Shown here in pieces: positions 25,567-33,991 of a stretch of 57,800 nt of DNA (position 1 is its first letter; every line of letters begins with the position of its first letter). The position numbers were made by a program, and so were the translations under genes. The notes beneath the pieces are model-generated. The model worked only from the letters and a program-made list of their open reading frames with translations. It did no database searches and was not told the origin of the DNA. The DNA is from a virus: the IMG/VR virus record IMGVR_UViG_3300050116_000283, positions 1 through 57,800 of that record; one strand, given 5' to 3'.

Positions 25567-28008
25567 CTACGCGCCGGCGTTTTTCTGCATGCCGCGATAG
25601 TCGATGGCCGCCGCGCCGAAGTCCATGCGCGCCTTAATTTCCACGCCGTCGATCTCGAAGCCTTGCTTGGTCTCGATGTAAACACCTTGCTGGCCCTCGA
25701 GGTAGCAGTATTCGATTGTGTCCACCTGCGCCGGGTCCGCGATCAGATACCACGCGGTCGCGCTGTTGGCGTCGAGACGGGGCTCGACCACGGGAATGAG
25801 ACCGCGCACCCACTCCGGGACCACCCCGCCAGGAGTAGCGGAGGCGATGTTGATGGGATACACGACCTGAAGCATGAAGGTTTCCAGCGCCGTCGGCACC
25901 GCGATGAAACGCGGAACCAGATTCAGGGGGGTCCCCTGCGGTCCCTTCTGCATACGCAAATTCTGCCGTCCGCTGCCGAGTGCGGACAATGCACCATCGC
26001 CCGCCGGAGTGCCACCGTTTACAGCGGGGTTGAGGCTGCTCCCAGCACCGGAGAGCAGGTTGTTGTGGCCAGCCGCGAACAGCGCGGTCTGAGCGGCGTC
26101 GCCCGCATACTGGGCAATCGGGTTGGACGTGATGATCGCCCACACAGTGTCAGACTCCAACCGTGCAGCAGCCACGCCCAGCAGCGCCGGAACGCGGGTG
26201 AACGCCTGGAGGTCGTCGTTGATGATGACCTTGCGGGTCAGCGCCACGATCTCGCCATAGGTGGCGAGCTGATACGTGATGTTGTTGTCGGTGAGCTGCG
26301 CGCGGTGGTACTCACCCTTTTCATTAAGCTTCTGGAGCACCGGCGCATCCGCCAACATCACCCGGTTGACGGGCTTGAAATCCTCTGCCGTCATCTGGCG
26401 GGAGAAAGGCTGGAACGTGCGCGGATAGGCTTCATAGCCCTGGCGCAGGGTCTTGTTGGCGACATTGGCCAGGATCGCCGGGAAGTCCGAGGTCGACTCC
26501 GCGCCGCCCTCGAAATATTCCACGTTGCGGGACGGTGCCCGCAGCGCCAATTCCGCAACCCGGGTGCTATCCCAACCGCGCGTGTCGATACCGCGAAGTT
26601 GCAGGTAGTCCTTCGCCATATCGATCAGCTTGAAATTGCGATACTCGCGCGCCTTTTCCTCGGCCTCACGATGCTGCGGTTCACCGCAACCGGACAGGAA
26701 GGCGCCAGACAGCGGTTGCCGATGCAGGAAGAACCGGCTATCGGCGCGCAGCAGCAGAGCGGACTGCATGCAGTCCAACCGCTTCTGTATCGCGTCGGTT
26801 CCGCCGCCCGTCCCCGGACCGTGGTTAACGATCTTGCGCCTCGCCGCATCCGCGGCCAGCTTGTTGAGGATCTGCGTCCCCGCATCGGCCGCCGACACGC
26901 CCTTCGCAACGAGCTCGGTAACGAAGGCCTTTTCGACGCCTTGAATGGTGCCCAGCGTTTCGATATCGCTGACCCGTTTACGTTCTTGAGTGACCGCCTC
27001 TTCGCGTGCGGCGGCCAACGCTTGTTCGTTCACAACTCGGGCATCCACAGCCGTGCCCTGCTGCGTCGTTTCAGTCATTGCAGGTTTCTCCTTTTGCGGG
27101 CTGATTGCCCGAAGTACTTCGATCACTGCAGCGTCCGGCGCGCCGAAGATTGCGATCTCCCCGTTCGGTTGCGCGCTCAGAAAACACGTATTGAAATCCG
27201 CCGGCACCGTACACGGCGAGATCTCGAACGGTTCCCAATCGGTCGCCTTGAACATCCCGATCTCCTGGTTGTTCAAGTACGGAGCTTTTCCCTCCGGCAT
27301 ACCCTCCGTCTGCATGTCGGTCTTCTCACGCTTGTAAATGAACGTGCCGAAGCTGAGATTCTGGAGGATCCCGGTCGAGGCCTTGCGGAACATCTCCGCG
27401 CCGTCCGGATCGCCCAGATCGAATTTGAGGGTCGCCATTCCCTTCGGACCGTTCGGCCACGCGCGCTGGACAACGCCGACCTGGGCCCGCGTGCCGACCT
27501 TGCCGGCCATGAGGGACTTGAAATCGTCGCCCGAGAAATGCGTGTCGAAGACCGGCGCTCCGGCATTCAACCGGTCGAGACGGGCGCCCGCCATGTCCAG
27601 CTTGAGCATGTACGGCTCGCCGGTAGAGCGGTCGATCCTTGGGACCATCGCGCCGCTATACCAGACCACGTCGATGGTGCCGTCGTCCGCGTTCGCGGTG
27701 CTGGGCACCACCTGCGCGTCGGCGGCGAAGACTTCGGACTGGCAGCCGCCGGCCGCGCCTACGGCAGGCTTCGTTCGGGCGTCGGCGATTATCTCCACAA
27801 TCTCCGACGTCTCTTTGGCGCCAGCAGGCGCATCGCCGCTTGCAGTCACCTCGCGATGAATCTCCGTCACGGTGGTCGTCGTTGGTTCGGTCGTCGTGGT
27901 AGTTGCGGTCGTTGCCGTAGTTGCCGGCGGATCCTCCGCCAGCGCCGCGATGGTCGCTTGGCCGGGCTGTTCCTCCAGACCGGTGATTACATCCGGTTTG
28001 CTGTCCAT
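25567..28008 (-). CDS. Prohead protease-scaffold-major capsid fusion protein
   Basis: From the ATG at 28008 (AGGAGAGGACCAGG upstream) the product is 813 aa. Residues about 110-290 resemble an HK97-type prohead protease: GAPVFDTHFSGDD (His near 155), then KFDLGDPDGAEMFRK and LQNLSFGTF (Ser near 217). Residues about 310-430 form a helical scaffold-like region (ALAAAREEAVTQERKRV). Residues about 430-813 are the major capsid protein (FPAILANVANKTLRQGYE, a classic Mu/lambda-class capsid segment, and VRGLIPVVEPRLDA). The first 100 residues include a Thr-rich linker. A strong internal start at 27078 could make scaffold-capsid alone, like lambda C/Nu3 nesting. Protease-capsid fusions exist in some phages. 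Confidence 0.85.
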   Translation of the reverse strand: MDSKPDVITGLEEQPGQATIAALAEDPPATTATTATTTTTEPTTTTVTEIHREVTASGDAPAGAKETSEIVEIIADARTKPAVGAAGGCQSEVFAADAQVVPSTANADDGTIDVVWYSGAMVPRIDRSTGEPYMLKLDMAGARLDRLNAGAPVFDTHFSGDDFKSLMAGKVGTRAQVGVVQRAWPNGPKGMATLKFDLGDPDGAEMFRKASTGILQNLSFGTFIYKREKTDMQTEGMPEGKAPYLNNQEIGMFKATDWEPFEISPCTVPADFNTCFLSAQPNGEIAIFGAPDAAVIEVLRAISPQKEKPAMTETTQQGTAVDARVVNEQALAAAREEAVTQERKRVSDIETLGTIQGVEKAFVTELVAKGVSAADAGTQILNKLAADAARRKIVNHGPGTGGGTDAIQKRLDCMQSALLLRADSRFFLHRQPLSGAFLSGCGEPQHREAEEKAREYRNFKLIDMAKDYLQLRGIDTRGWDSTRVAELALRAPSRNVEYFEGGAESTSDFPAILANVANKTLRQGYEAYPRTFQPFSRQMTAEDFKPVNRVMLADAPVLQKLNEKGEYHRAQLTDNNITYQLATYGEIVALTRKVIINDDLQAFTRVPALLGVAAARLESDTVWAIITSNPIAQYAGDAAQTALFAAGHNNLLSGAGSSLNPAVNGGTPAGDGALSALGSGRQNLRMQKGPQGTPLNLVPRFIAVPTALETFMLQVVYPINIASATPGGVVPEWVRGLIPVVEPRLDANSATAWYLIADPAQVDTIEYCYLEGQQGVYIETKQGFEIDGVEIKARMDFGAAAIDYRGMQKNAGA
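27076..27093 (-). promoter_or_regulatory. Internal ribosome-binding site and start codon in the capsid fusion gene
   Basis: AAGGAG (27093-27088 on the minus strand) lies 9 nt before an in-frame ATG (27078-27076), codon 311 of the fusion. The nested product would be 503 aa, beginning MTETTQQGTAV, and would contain the scaffold and capsid parts without the protease. Confidence 0.6.
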
Positions 28009-28036
28009 CCTGGTCCTCTCCTTTTTGCGGTTCGAT

Positions 28037-29758
28037 TTAGCCCCGGTAGAGTCGCGTAGTGGACTGCCAGTTGGTCCCAACGCGCGAGATGCCCGCTACC
28101 AGAAGCTCCTGTACCATCGCGAGGTCCTCGTCCGACAACTCGCAAATCCCAAGTCCTTGGCTGCCGGACCCGCCTCCGCCGGGCTTACTGGTGGGTGTGC
28201 GCTCCTCGGTATTGGCCGGTTGCTCCTGGCCGCGTAGAGTAACGTTACGCGGATCGACGTCCAGGATGATCTCGTATTTGTCCACCAGCTTGTTGAACAA
28301 AGCGATCTGCTGGAGTTGCGTCGTCGGATCGTATCCGTTTTCCAGCACCGCCTCGAACCACGGCTTCCGGCCCATGCGGACGTCTTTCAAAACCGACTCG
28401 GCGTCCTTCACCGGATCGACCGACTCGAACCGCGGCGAGGTCCATTGAACCTGCTTCAGGTTGATCTTCGGATTGTTCACCGCCGCCAGGGGAATTTTGC
28501 CCAACAGAACGAGCGTGTCGATGAACCGCCGCCACACCGGCATGCAGAACAGTGGCATCAACGTAAGCCACCGGTAGTTTTCAATGGTGTTCCGGAAGCC
28601 CAGCATCCCGCCGCGCCAGGACGAATAGTTCACCTGCGACATATCGCCGGTGCCGAGTTCGTAGGGCAGCCCGATGCCGGCCATGATCCCCTGCAACTCG
28701 GTCATCTTATATTCGCGGTAGCCGCCGGCCGGAGGCGGATTGTTGAATTTGATGTCCTGTCCCGGCTTCAGATACTCGACCATGCCCGGCTGGAAGCTTT
28801 CGACGGGATGCCCGCTGAACGGATCGGTCCCGGCAAAGCCCACGGGGTCGCCGTCGACGCCTTCGGGTTGCGTAACGAAGGCTGCAACGCACGCCTCGAC
28901 CTTCTTCCGTACGCGCTCGGCGTCGCAGTAGTCGTCCAGATCTCGGAGTGCCATCATCACCGGCGCCAGCCACGGCACGCCGCGCACTTGGCCGGGCCGG
29001 AGGACGCGATAGACGTGCATGATCTGGTCCGCGGGAACGGGCTGGCTGATGATGCCGCCGCGCGGGTTGAGGATTAGCACGCCGCCCGGGTGATAGCTGA
29101 AAAGCCAGTACGCTACGCGGTGGCCGTCCATGTCGAACTGCACGCCCTCCATCACGTGGCCGTTGACCAAGCCCATCGTTCGGGCTTGGTCCAGGAAGTC
29201 GGCTTCGAGCATCTGAAGCTGCAGCGGTATGCGCAGGCCGGAGTCCACGAGGCGCGGCCGGAACCGGACGATGGCTTCGCCGCTCTCCCCCATCGTCCGG
29301 ACCGCGAGTGTCTGCATGCCATAGAAGTCGAGACGCTGCGGCTCGTCGCACTGGTCGGAGAAGTACGGCCACTCGGCGTCGATGATCGCGTCGATAGGGG
29401 TTGCGCCGGTCTTGGCCATCGGGACGATGCCGGTCCCTACCACGTTGCCGGCCAACTCCTCGATGGCGCGCGCCGCGTACGGATTGTTCCGGATGAGCTC
29501 CCGGCTACGGTTGCGCAACCAGATGAGCGCGCCCATCAACTCGACGTTGGCGTCGGCAGACGAAGCATACCATCCGTGCACGCGCCGACCGGCGGTGGCG
29601 CCTTCGTACGCGAACCGTTGCGCGTGGCGCCGACGGTAGCCGTCGACCAACTCGCCCACCGTGCGCTGGATAACGTAGCGGCCGGAGGACGGAGATCGCG
29701 CGTTCCAGTCGCGGCGCAGCAGCGGGATAGGACGTCGTACTTGGAGATCAGTAGTCAT
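28037..29758 (-). CDS. Portal protein, lambda gpB family
   Basis: The 573-aa protein matches lambda-type portals. It has RNRSRELIRNNPYAARAIEELAGNVVGTGI near residues 80-115, then VLRPGQVRGVPWLAPVMMALRDLDDYCDAE near 255-290. Later comes LPYELGTGDMSQVNYSSWRGG near 375, and WRRFIDTLVLLGKIPLA. The dodecameric portal is the DNA channel at one capsid vertex and docks the terminase. Length is normal for the family (about 500-550). Its start overlaps the end of the upstream small gene by 11 bp, and it lies directly upstream of the protease-capsid fusion as in lambda (W-B-C-E). Confidence 0.93.
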   Translation of the reverse strand: MTTDLQVRRPIPLLRRDWNARSPSSGRYVIQRTVGELVDGYRRRHAQRFAYEGATAGRRVHGWYASSADANVELMGALIWLRNRSRELIRNNPYAARAIEELAGNVVGTGIVPMAKTGATPIDAIIDAEWPYFSDQCDEPQRLDFYGMQTLAVRTMGESGEAIVRFRPRLVDSGLRIPLQLQMLEADFLDQARTMGLVNGHVMEGVQFDMDGHRVAYWLFSYHPGGVLILNPRGGIISQPVPADQIMHVYRVLRPGQVRGVPWLAPVMMALRDLDDYCDAERVRKKVEACVAAFVTQPEGVDGDPVGFAGTDPFSGHPVESFQPGMVEYLKPGQDIKFNNPPPAGGYREYKMTELQGIMAGIGLPYELGTGDMSQVNYSSWRGGMLGFRNTIENYRWLTLMPLFCMPVWRRFIDTLVLLGKIPLAAVNNPKINLKQVQWTSPRFESVDPVKDAESVLKDVRMGRKPWFEAVLENGYDPTTQLQQIALFNKLVDKYEIILDVDPRNVTLRGQEQPANTEERTPTSKPGGGGSGSQGLGICELSDEDLAMVQELLVAGISRVGTNWQSTTRLYRG

Positions 29759-30017
29759 CGAATCGCTTCAGCTTGAAACCGGGTTCCAGGATCAGAAAGT
29801 CGAGGCCGTACTTCTCGCGGACCTCGTCGAGCATCGCCTGGAGGTTGGTGTATGACTCCGGCGACACCTCGAAATCGGTTTGGATGATGTAGAGCCCGGA
29901 GGTCTTCAGCTTCGACCGCGTGCGCGGCTCCTTCGCCAGCGCCATGAAGCTTTTCGGGCCGGCGTCGCGCGGCGCCAGATTGAAACACCGCCCGAGCCAT
30001 TCGAGGATCGCCGTCAC
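29748..30017 (-). CDS. Small conserved-looking phage head-region protein
   Basis: 89 aa with a GTG start whose GTGA overlaps the preceding stop by 4 bp. The N-terminus is basic-hydrophobic and the C-terminal half is alpha/beta (YIIQTDFEVSPESYTNLQAMLDEVREKYGLDFLIL). It overlaps the portal start by 11 bp. No family recognised; coupling on both sides shows that it is translated as part of the head operon. Confidence 0.65.
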   Translation of the reverse strand: MTAILEWLGRCFNLAPRDAGPKSFMALAKEPRTRSKLKTSGLYIIQTDFEVSPESYTNLQAMLDEVREKYGLDFLILEPGFKLKRFDDY

Positions 30018-30229
30018 GGCTTCCGCACCTCGATCGTCTCGACGTCCGGCCTATCCGCCGACGCCAGGCGAAGGTCCCGCGCCATCGTCTTGAGGGATGT
30101 GTCGCTGAAGACTGCGTACCGCGATCCCTCCGGTTGGTCCTTGTCCGCGCCTTGCCGCTGCGCGCGTTCGAGCGCTTCCGCTATTTCCGGAATCGTCATC
30201 CTGTTATCGTTATCCTCACGCCGCGCCAC
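30014..30229 (-). CDS. Small hypothetical protein in the head operon
   Basis: Up to 71 aa from a GTG at 30229, which overlaps the upstream gene by 14 bp; an ATG at 30199 would give 61 aa. The sequence MTIPEIAEALERAQRQG looks like an amphipathic helix and the remainder is charged. The C-terminus overlaps the next gene by GTGA. No family recognised. Confidence 0.55.
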   Translation of the reverse strand: MARREDNDNRMTIPEIAEALERAQRQGADKDQPEGSRYAVFSDTSLKTMARDLRLASADRPDVETIEVRKP

Positions 30230-30869
30230 TGCCCCACATGCTTTTCGGAGCCGGCTCTGCCGCCGGACCGTCCTTCATCTCCATCCCAATGCTGGCGATC
30301 TTGGCGTTCACCGTGTTCGCTTCCTTATAGGCCGCATGAGCTTCCTCCTTCACTTGGCCAAGCTTCTCGATGACGTTTTGGTGATTGGCCTGAGCATCTT
30401 CCCGCGCCCATCGGCGGTCGCGGGACTCGGTGTAACCCTTCCAGAGCAGCCCGGCCAGCACCGCGAGGAAGCCGAATGCCTGCGTGATCATCAACGCTAC
30501 GTTCTGCTCCCGCGCCGTAGTAGCAGCGCCTTGCGCGAGCAGCGCCGCATCCTCTGCAGCCTTGCGCGCCGCCGCACCATTGGCGGTCGCGATGATCTGA
30601 GCGGTGGCGGCATCCGCAGCGGCGTCGGCGGCTGCTACTGCAATGGTGGCTGCATCGTTCTTCCCGGCACGGGCCGCCGTAGCCGCCTTGACCACGGCGG
30701 CGGCGTTCGCTTTCGCCAACTCCTGGGCCAGTTGGTCGGCCGCCCGAGTGGAAGCGTCCAACGCCGCGTGCGCCATATCGAGTTGCGCCTGCAGGGCCTT
30801 CTCTTTCGCCGACTGGCCGAAGAGAGCACCCGACAGCGCTACGACCAATAGGAGTTTGGTAACCGTCAT
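30216..30869 (-). CDS. Signal-peptide/TM coiled-coil protein, Ala-rich
   Basis: A 217-aa protein. Residues 1-19 form a signal-like segment (MTVTKLLLVVALSGALFGQ). Residues 20-115 are an alanine-rich helix that should lie outside the membrane (LQAQLDMAHAALDASTRAADQLAQEL). Residues about 125-143 are a transmembrane helix (MITQAFGFLAVLAGLLW), and the rest is a charged cytoplasmic coil. The layout resembles spanin or holin-antiholin-like proteins more than a virion part, yet it lies between the gpW and portal genes. A lysis or membrane role is a guess; no family match. Confidence 0.6.
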   Translation of the reverse strand: MTVTKLLLVVALSGALFGQSAKEKALQAQLDMAHAALDASTRAADQLAQELAKANAAAVVKAATAARAGKNDAATIAVAAADAAADAATAQIIATANGAAARKAAEDAALLAQGAATTAREQNVALMITQAFGFLAVLAGLLWKGYTESRDRRWAREDAQANHQNVIEKLGQVKEEAHAAYKEANTVNAKIASIGMEMKDGPAAEPAPKSMWGSGAA

Positions 30870-30872
30870 AAA

Positions 30873-31121
30873 CTACCTCCACCTCTCCGGGCCCGAAGGA
30901 CCGTCGCCGCGATTGTGCTGCGCCAACCGGACGCGCCCGCCAGTCGCCCCGCTCATCTCCCGAATGTCCTCTTCGATCTCCGCCTTCGCCTTGCGCAACT
31001 CGTCGATGGTCCGGTACTGCACCTCGCGCCCGTCCGGAAAGCGCACGCGCAGGGTCGGATCGCCAATCGCGGTATTGATGGCGTCCCGGTTCGCCTGCAA
31101 CTGCACCAGCGTTAAAGCCAT
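30873..31121 (-). CDS. Head-tail connector gpW-like protein
   Basis: The 82-aa protein has the gpW pattern: an N-terminal helix (LVQLQANRDAINTAI), a hairpin (TLRVRFPDGREVQYR) and a second helix (IDELRKAKAEIEEDIREM), then a disordered tail (GGRVRLAQHNRGDG). In lambda gpW binds the filled head and is needed for tail joining. It is the first gene of the head module, upstream of the portal as in lambda (W before B). Confidence 0.82.
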   Translation of the reverse strand: MALTLVQLQANRDAINTAIGDPTLRVRFPDGREVQYRTIDELRKAKAEIEEDIREMSGATGGRVRLAQHNRGDGPSGPERWR

Positions 31122-31208
31122 GCGAGGACTCCGGCATTCGCCCTACCTTCGGGTCGAATATCTTTTTCTCGGAAATCTGCGGATTCCGCTTGATGTCCGA
31201 ACGAACAA

Positions 31209-31221
31209 GAGTGATGAATCG
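31209..31221 (+). repeat. Leader repeat copy 1 (upstream of DUF3489 gene)
   Basis: GAGTGATGAATCG is repeated exactly at 32140-32152. Downstream context is also alike: copy 1 continues AGGTGCCAGAAAACAGCAGC and copy 2 TCATGCAAGGAGAAAGCAGC. The two plus-strand cargo genes therefore share a 5' leader. Confidence 0.6.
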
Positions 31222-31265
31222 AGGTGCCAGAAAACAGCAGCACCAAAAAGGAAACGGACACCAAC

Positions 31266-31892
31266 ATGAAACTCTTTTCGATAGACGCCGACAACACCAT
31301 CACGACCTTCGCCGCCGCCGAGCAGATCCCCGAAGGACAAGAGCACTTCGCCACCGAGAAGGAGTTGGCCGCCACCGCCGCCAACTGGCCCGCCGACCGC
31401 TTGGTCCAGGTGTGGAACAGCTTCGCAGGTGTCGCCGGGTTCGGCGCGGACCTGAAGCCGGTCAAGAAGTTCACGAACCGCAAGAGCGCCGTTGCGCGGA
31501 TCTTCAAAGCCATCCAAAAGCTGGACGGCGCGCCCGAAGCCACCCCGGAAGCAGCGTCCGCAGGCGCTCCCGCCAAGGCCCCCAAAGCCGCGAAGAGCGC
31601 GCGGAAAGCCGCCAAGGCCGCGCCCGCGACGGCCAAGGCCAGCAAGACTACCAAGGCCGCCAAGAAGCCCGCCAACGCCACCCTGCCGCGCGAGTTCAGC
31701 AAGAAGGCCATCGTCCTCGACATGCTGCGCGCCAAGGACGGCGCGACCATGGCCGCCATCGCCAAGGAGACCGGCTGGCAGAACCACACCATCCGGGGAT
31801 TTATCAGCGGAACCCTTACCAAGAAGATGGGGCTGGCCATCGAGAGCACCAAAAGCGAATCCGGTGACCGGACGTACAAGATCGCGAAATAG
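31266..31892 (+). CDS. DUF3489-domain protein
   Basis: With the ATG at 31266 the product is 208 aa (a GTG at 31224 would add 14). The N-terminal 80 residues are globular (MKLFSIDADNTITTF). The middle (about 85-140) is a Lys/Ala-rich linker resembling histone tails (APKAAKSARKAAKA). The C-terminal 65 residues form a winged-helix-like DUF3489 domain: KKAIVLDMLRAKDGATMAAIAKETGWQ, HTIRGFISGTLTKKMG. This domain, often on mobile elements in GC-rich bacteria, is probably DNA binding. The gene is on the plus strand between leftward phage genes and has its own terminator, so it is an independent cargo unit. Confidence 0.8.
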   Translation: MKLFSIDADNTITTFAAAEQIPEGQEHFATEKELAATAANWPADRLVQVWNSFAGVAGFGADLKPVKKFTNRKSAVARIFKAIQKLDGAPEATPEAASAGAPAKAPKAAKSARKAAKAAPATAKASKTTKAAKKPANATLPREFSKKAIVLDMLRAKDGATMAAIAKETGWQNHTIRGFISGTLTKKMGLAIESTKSESGDRTYKIAK

Positions 31893-31920
31893 GCCAACGG
31901 TCAGCAGCAGGCCTTCAGAA

Positions 31921-31946
31921 GCCGCCCCGGAAGGGGCGGCTTTTTT
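31921..31946 (+). terminator. Rho-independent terminator of the DUF3489 gene
   Basis: GCCGCCCC (31921-31928), GGAA loop, GGGGCGGC (31933-31940), then TTTTTT (31941-31946). A perfect 8-bp GC stem with a tetraloop and T-run: a textbook intrinsic terminator, 29 bp after the stop codon. Confidence 0.92.
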
Positions 31947-32139
31947 ACGGTCATTCGCCAGTACGACGCCGACCCGTACGTGGCTGCGTCTGCGCCCGTT
32001 GCCGCGGGGGCGGCCCACGTTGCGCCCGCGCGAACATGCTGGACGTGTCGCGCCATCCGGATTGCCGGACGCGCCCCGTGCGCCAGGAACGAAGGATCGT
32101 GCCCTCCGCGAATTATCTGGTTGCGTTCCGGGGCGACCC

Positions 32140-32152
32140 GAGTGATGAATCG
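32140..32152 (+). repeat. Leader repeat copy 2 (upstream of 32173-32481 gene)
   Basis: Second copy of GAGTGATGAATCG, 20 bp before the start of the small CxxC protein gene. See 31209-31221 for copy 1. Confidence 0.6.
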
Positions 32153-32172
32153 TCATGCAAGGAGAAAGCAGC

Positions 32173-32481
32173 ATGGTACGGAACAGAAAACAACAGACCA
32201 GAACGAACGCCACGCCGGGATTCGGATGTGAGATCAAGGACGACACGGAACTGGGCATCGCGACGCTGATCGCGGAAGACGAAGAAGGCCACTACCTCCC
32301 GATAGGAAGCGTCGTAAGCATCAACGAAGGCCGCGAGATAGCCCTGGACGATCTGCGTTGCCGGATGCGCCTACTCGAACGCGGCACGGACCCCGGCTTC
32401 TGCCCGTACTGCTATAGGATCTGGGCCAGAGGGCTCGATGGCTTCCAGGTCGCCGCCACTATACTCGCCATCGAAGTGTAG
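32173..32481 (+). CDS. Small protein with one CxxC motif
   Basis: From the ATG at 32173 (AAGGAG 8 nt upstream) the product is 102 aa; the ATG at 32155 is less likely because it precedes the ribosome-binding site. The body is acidic (DDTELGIATLIAEDEEGHYL) and beta-rich. Near residues 76-79 a single CPYC pair is followed by YRIWARG. It could be half of a zinc site that dimerises, or a redox pair. No family recognised. It shares its leader with the DUF3489 gene and ends at a hairpin, so the two look like members of one cargo block. Confidence 0.7.
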   Translation: MVRNRKQQTRTNATPGFGCEIKDDTELGIATLIAEDEEGHYLPIGSVVSINEGREIALDDLRCRMRLLERGTDPGFCPYCYRIWARGLDGFQVAATILAIEV

Positions 32482-32502
32482 ACCAGCATCCTTCCCGACG
32501 AC

Positions 32503-32540
32503 GCCGCCAGGACGCGAAGTCCGGCGGCGGTTCTTCGTTT
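32503..32540 (+). terminator. Terminator-like hairpin between convergent genes
   Basis: GCCGCC-A-GGAC (32503-32513), loop GCGAA, GTCC-GGCGGC (32519-32528), then a T-rich GGTTCTTCGTTT. Ten base pairs with one bulged A. It follows the plus-strand CxxC gene and abuts the 3' end of the minus-strand methyltransferase gene, so it may separate convergent transcripts. Confidence 0.6.
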
Positions 32541-33801
32541 ATGCCGCAACCCCCGCCACTCTCGAAGCGGAGACGGCTGCGAACGTTTCTCCGGTGGATT
32601 CGAGTATTGCTGGCTTACCTGAGAATTCCATGAACCTTCTGCAAATCACATCGCAGTAGCGCGGATCGATTTCGAGGACGCGCGCCTGGCGGCCGGACTT
32701 CTCGCACGCGATGAGCGTGGTTCCGCTGCCGGCGAATGTGTCCAGGATGGTGTCGCGCGTCTTGCTGCTGTTACGAATCGCGCGCTCGACCAACTCCACC
32801 GGTTTCATCGTCGGATGAACGTCGTTGGCATTCGGCCTTTTGATGAACCACACGTCGCCCTGGTCGCGGGCTCCGCACCAAAAGTGATTCGTGCCCTCCC
32901 GCCAGCCGTAGAGAATTGGTTCGTACTGACGCTGATAATCGGACCGCCCCAACGTGAAGGTGTTCTTCGCCCAGATAACAAACGTGGACCAGTGCCCGCC
33001 TGTTTCGACGAAGACCCGCTGCAAAGTGTGTAACTGCGATGAGGACATGCAGATGTACATCGCACCCTTGGTCACCGCCAGGAGACTGGCGCATGCGTCC
33101 CGCAAGAACTGCTCAAAGCCATCGCCCAGGTTGTCGTTCTTAATCGTCAGCTTCTCTGCTGTCTTCCCTGTATAGGACACCGAGTAAGGCGGGTCGGTAA
33201 AGCACATATCGGCGAGCCCACCAGCCAGCAACTTCTCCACGTCCGCGAGAACCGTCGCGTCGCCGCACAGGAGTCGATGCGCGCCCATCACCCACACGTC
33301 ACCGGCGACCGTAATCGCAGTCTCCTCCGCGGCCGGAGCTGCATCATCGTCGGTAAGCCCGGAGCTTGTCTGCTCCGGATCAACCAGGAGGACATTCAAC
33401 TCGTCGTCCGTGAATCCGACGATATCCAGGTTGAAGTTGTCGTCCTTCAACGCTTGGAGCTCGTTCGCCAGCATCTCCTCATCCCATCCGGCGTTGAGCG
33501 CCAGCTTGTTGTCTGCCAGCACCAGGGCACGCCGCTGGGTCTCGGTAAGATGGTCAAGAACGATGACTGGCACCTCGGCGATGCCGAGTTTGCGTGCCGC
33601 CGCCAGCCGCGCGTGGCCGGCGATGATGATGTTGCCGCCGCCGACCAGGATCGGGTTCGTCCAGCCGAACTCGCGGATGCTGGCGGCGACCTGCGCCACT
33701 TGCTCGTCGGAGTGCGTTCGCGAATTCCTCGCGTACGGAAGGAGACGTTCCACCGGCCAGATCTGCACCGCGAGAGTGCGCAGGCGTTCTAAGATGTCCA
33801 T
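32539..33801 (-). CDS. ParB-domain DNA methyltransferase (DPPY type)
   Basis: A 420-aa fusion. Residues about 10-130 form a ParB/sulfiredoxin-like domain (YARNSRTHSDEQVAQVAASI, then IIIAGHARLAAARKLG). Residues about 165-410 form an amino-methyltransferase of the beta circular order: MCFTDPPYSVSY (motif IV, DPPY near residue 203) precedes LDTFAGSGTTLIAC (AdoMet motif I, near 370). DPPY enzymes make N6-adenine or N4-cytosine; the target base cannot be read from this. GGGAGGAG lies upstream inside the mini-ParB gene. Phages use such orphan enzymes to protect their DNA. It is paralogous in its N-terminus to the gene at 33999-35576. Confidence 0.9.
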   Translation of the reverse strand: MDILERLRTLAVQIWPVERLLPYARNSRTHSDEQVAQVAASIREFGWTNPILVGGGNIIIAGHARLAAARKLGIAEVPVIVLDHLTETQRRALVLADNKLALNAGWDEEMLANELQALKDDNFNLDIVGFTDDELNVLLVDPEQTSSGLTDDDAAPAAEETAITVAGDVWVMGAHRLLCGDATVLADVEKLLAGGLADMCFTDPPYSVSYTGKTAEKLTIKNDNLGDGFEQFLRDACASLLAVTKGAMYICMSSSQLHTLQRVFVETGGHWSTFVIWAKNTFTLGRSDYQRQYEPILYGWREGTNHFWCGARDQGDVWFIKRPNANDVHPTMKPVELVERAIRNSSKTRDTILDTFAGSGTTLIACEKSGRQARVLEIDPRYCDVICRRFMEFSGKPAILESTGETFAAVSASRVAGVAA

Positions 33802-33805
33802 GGCT

Positions 33806-33991
33806 TCAACACTCCTCCCGTTGGCGCGTCGGGATATCCGGGTGCGTCACCACAATGGCCGGCAACTCGTCTACGCCGCACTCCCGCTCCACCGCCAGGC
33901 GAGCGTGGCCATTGACGACCATGCCCTTGGATGTGACGATGGGACCAGCTATAAGGTCATTACGGATGGCTGGAATCTTTGCTCTGCCCAT
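33806..33991 (-). CDS. Mini ParB-like protein
   Basis: From the ATG at 33991 the product is 61 aa. Its centre, GMVVNGHARLAVERECGV, is the ParB-domain motif ('.i.dGh.Rl.aa..lG') and it ends a few residues after the VVTHPDI strand. It has only half the normal domain. The gene starts 7 bp after the stop of one ParB-methyltransferase and ends 4 bp before the start of the other. It may be a decayed paralogue or a regulatory subunit. Confidence 0.6.
   Translation of the reverse strand: MGRAKIPAIRNDLIAGPIVTSKGMVVNGHARLAVERECGVDELPAIVVTHPDIPTRQREEC

Noticed and set aside
25477-28059. 860-aa plus-strand ORF opposite the capsid fusion
   Set aside because: Antisense shadow; the minus strand has protease and capsid motifs and good ribosome-binding sites.
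31143-32258. 371-aa minus-strand ORF opposite the DUF3489 gene
   Set aside because: Shadow of the Lys/Ala-rich plus-strand coding region; no ribosome-binding site, and it runs through a perfect plus-strand terminator.
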